Made by a program: the position numbers and the translations under genes. The notes beneath the pieces are model-generated. The model did no database searches. It worked only from the letters and a program-made list of their open reading frames with translations, and was not told where the DNA came from. This document shows positions 14,669 through 15,749 of a DNA stretch of 15,749 nt, one piece after another. Position 1 is the first letter of the stretch. Each line of letters opens with the position of its first letter. Source of the stretch: CADEED01 sp035761265 (lineage in GTDB: Bacteria > Pseudomonadota > Gammaproteobacteria > Steroidobacterales > Steroidobacteraceae); assembly GCA_035761265.1 (NCBI GenBank), contig DASTRL010000205.1, positions 1 through 15,749 of the forward strand, read 5' to 3'.

Positions 14669-15745
14669 CTAACCGAATATCCACACCCCGAACGCCCAGC
14701 AGATGAGCGCATTGCCGGTGGCCATCGTGAAGTCGTCGGTGCCGCGCGGCGAGAACAGCTCGAGCACCGTGCTGGAAAGCGCCACCGTCACGGCGAGCGC
14801 GAGGTATGCGCCAGACAGTCCGTTGAACATGACGATGCCGACACTGAAGGCGAGCCCGGCGACGAGGCCCGTCGCGGTGCCCGCGAAGGACTTGCGGTTC
14901 ACGTCGCCGACGCCGCGCACCCGGATTTTCATGGTGCCGTACAGCGACCCGCCGACTTCCGAAAAGGTGTCGACCACGATGTACGTGACCCAGATGAGCG
15001 CGAACAGCAGCGCGAACTGCTCGCGGGGGTAGAGCGTCGCGAGCTCGGCGCCGATCGGGATCAGCGCGAACTTGAACAGCGCCCAGAGCGTGACGATCGC
15101 CATGCAGTTCGCGCGCGCCAGGGTGCCGTCCATGATCCGCGTCTGGGCGCCGTACATCGTCGCGCCGATGAATCCATTCACGTAGAAGCAGGCGAGGAAT
15201 ACCCAGTTCGTGATGACCTGGTCGAACAGCGATTGCGAGGTGAAGGCGGTGGCGAAGTTCTCGCTCTTTCCCGCCGCGAGCTGTGCATAGAAGATGAAGC
15301 ACATCGCCCCCGCGAGGGTGATGAAGCGACCGCGCCGGCCGATCATGTCCACGATGCGGATCCGCCGCTCGGAATATTTGCGCAGCAGCCCGTTGAGCTC
15401 GAAAGGCTGCGACATGCGCGAGGAGAACACCACCCGCCGATCTTCATGGCTCATGCCGACGAAGTACCTCAGCAGCAGGTTCTTCACGCCGAACCAGACC
15501 AGCGCCCAGAACACGTTGAAGAACAGGAACACGAAGAACAGTGTCGCGACGGTGCGGGCATCGAAGCGGAAGTCGCCGGCGATCCGCGTGCCGAAGCCGG
15601 AGAACATCGCGATCTGGCAGAAAAGCGTGAGCGCGGCGTTGACGGCGACGGCGATGGAGAAGATCCGGTCGGCGAGACGTCGCCGCTCGTCCGCCGGCGC
15701 GATGACGGCGTTGGTGATGCTGGAAGCCAGTGTCGTGCTGTTCAT
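14669..15745 (-). CDS. Diacylglycerol/polyprenol kinase-like integral membrane protein (start at window edge)
   Basis: The 358-residue protein has about eight predicted membrane helices. Its C-terminal 110 residues resemble the dolichol/phytol/diacylglycerol kinase and phosphatidate cytidylyltransferase-like group. An Asp inside a helix is followed by a small-residue stretch (D259, E263-V-G-G), then N283-R-K285-S286-x-x-G289 before the next helix, and later ELFSPRGTDDF before the last helix. This fits the CTP-using prenol kinase signature D...AE..G...G...KS..G. The N-terminal 220 residues form a longer membrane region than usual, containing basic cytosolic loops (RRVVF, RKYSERRIRIVD), and I do not recognise them. 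A role in phosphorylating a lipid alcohol is inferred. ATG 15745 is the first visible start, but the frame is still open at the window end, so the true start and its ribosome-binding site may lie outside. Confidence 0.6.
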   Translation of the reverse strand: MNSTTLASSITNAVIAPADERRRLADRIFSIAVAVNAALTLFCQIAMFSGFGTRIAGDFRFDARTVATLFFVFLFFNVFWALVWFGVKNLLLRYFVGMSHEDRRVVFSSRMSQPFELNGLLRKYSERRIRIVDMIGRRGRFITLAGAMCFIFYAQLAAGKSENFATAFTSQSLFDQVITNWVFLACFYVNGFIGATMYGAQTRIMDGTLARANCMAIVTLWALFKFALIPIGAELATLYPREQFALLFALIWVTYIVVDTFSEVGGSLYGTMKIRVRGVGDVNRKSFAGTATGLVAGLAFSVGIVMFNGLSGAYLALAVTVALSSTVLELFSPRGTDDFTMATGNALICWAFGVWIFG

Positions 15746-15749
15746 GATG

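Noticed and set aside
13806..15302. 498-codon minus-strand frame spanning the PQQ and polyprenol-kinase-like genes
   Set aside because: It crosses two well-supported genes and the spacer between them, and its translation is low-complexity and Arg-rich.
1..15749. CRISPR arrays, insertion sequences, tRNA or rRNA genes, toxin-antitoxin or other defence genes
   Set aside because: I looked for regularly spaced repeats, transposase motifs, cloverleaf-like segments and small paired genes and found none that hold up.

Overview
This is a GC-rich window with the codon character of a proteobacterium. Exported tannase-type esterases, Tat-exported sulfatases, IorAB-type molybdenum hydroxylases, Gcd-like PQQ dehydrogenases and LytTR membrane regulators are common together in soil or freshwater gammaproteobacteria of the Steroidobacter/Nevskia kind. 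That placement is an inference from gene content, with low confidence. I see no IS element, phage gene, CRISPR array, tRNA or rRNA.

Layout. 1-51 may be the 3' tip of an upstream gene; 52-369 is non-coding. 370-2706 (+) encodes a large secreted protein: a DNRLRE-like N-terminus, three Ig-like repeats and two GEVED domains. 2913-3965 (+) is an exported tandem retropepsin-like aspartic protease. It converges on 3987-5132 (-), an exported DUF6765-like protein of the zinc phospholipase C/S1-P1 type. Upstream on the same strand is a Tat-exported formylglycine sulfatase (5256-6908, -), which diverges from a tannase/feruloyl esterase family enzyme (7119-8852, +). The tannase converges on an IorB/IorA molybdenum hydroxylase pair (8926-11247 and 11244-11708, -, overlapping by 4 bp). 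Upstream of the pair, on the same strand, lies a four-helix membrane protein with a LytTR DNA-binding domain (11820-12683, -). It is divergent from an exported PQQ dehydrogenase related to glucose dehydrogenase (12798-14591, +). The window closes with a membrane protein of the diacylglycerol/polyprenol kinase type (14669-15745, -), whose start lies at the window edge.

How the genes may work together. Seven of the ten well-supported genes carry a Sec or Tat signal and two more are integral membrane proteins, so nearly the whole window serves the cell envelope. The tannase and sulfatase share a divergent promoter region and could remove ester and sulfate groups from a common class of extracellular compound, such as plant phenolics or decorated carbohydrates. 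The LytTR protein, IorAB and PQQ dehydrogenase look like a periplasmic oxidation module under a membrane-bound regulator. No electron-accepting cytochrome, molybdenum-cofactor chaperone, PQQ biosynthesis gene or sulfatase-maturation gene is present, so these must lie elsewhere. Substrates cannot be read from the sequence.

Nothing here is a clear undescribed defence or mobile system. The most unusual leads are the envelope oxidation module with its regulator and the inverted or direct repeats in three promoter regions.
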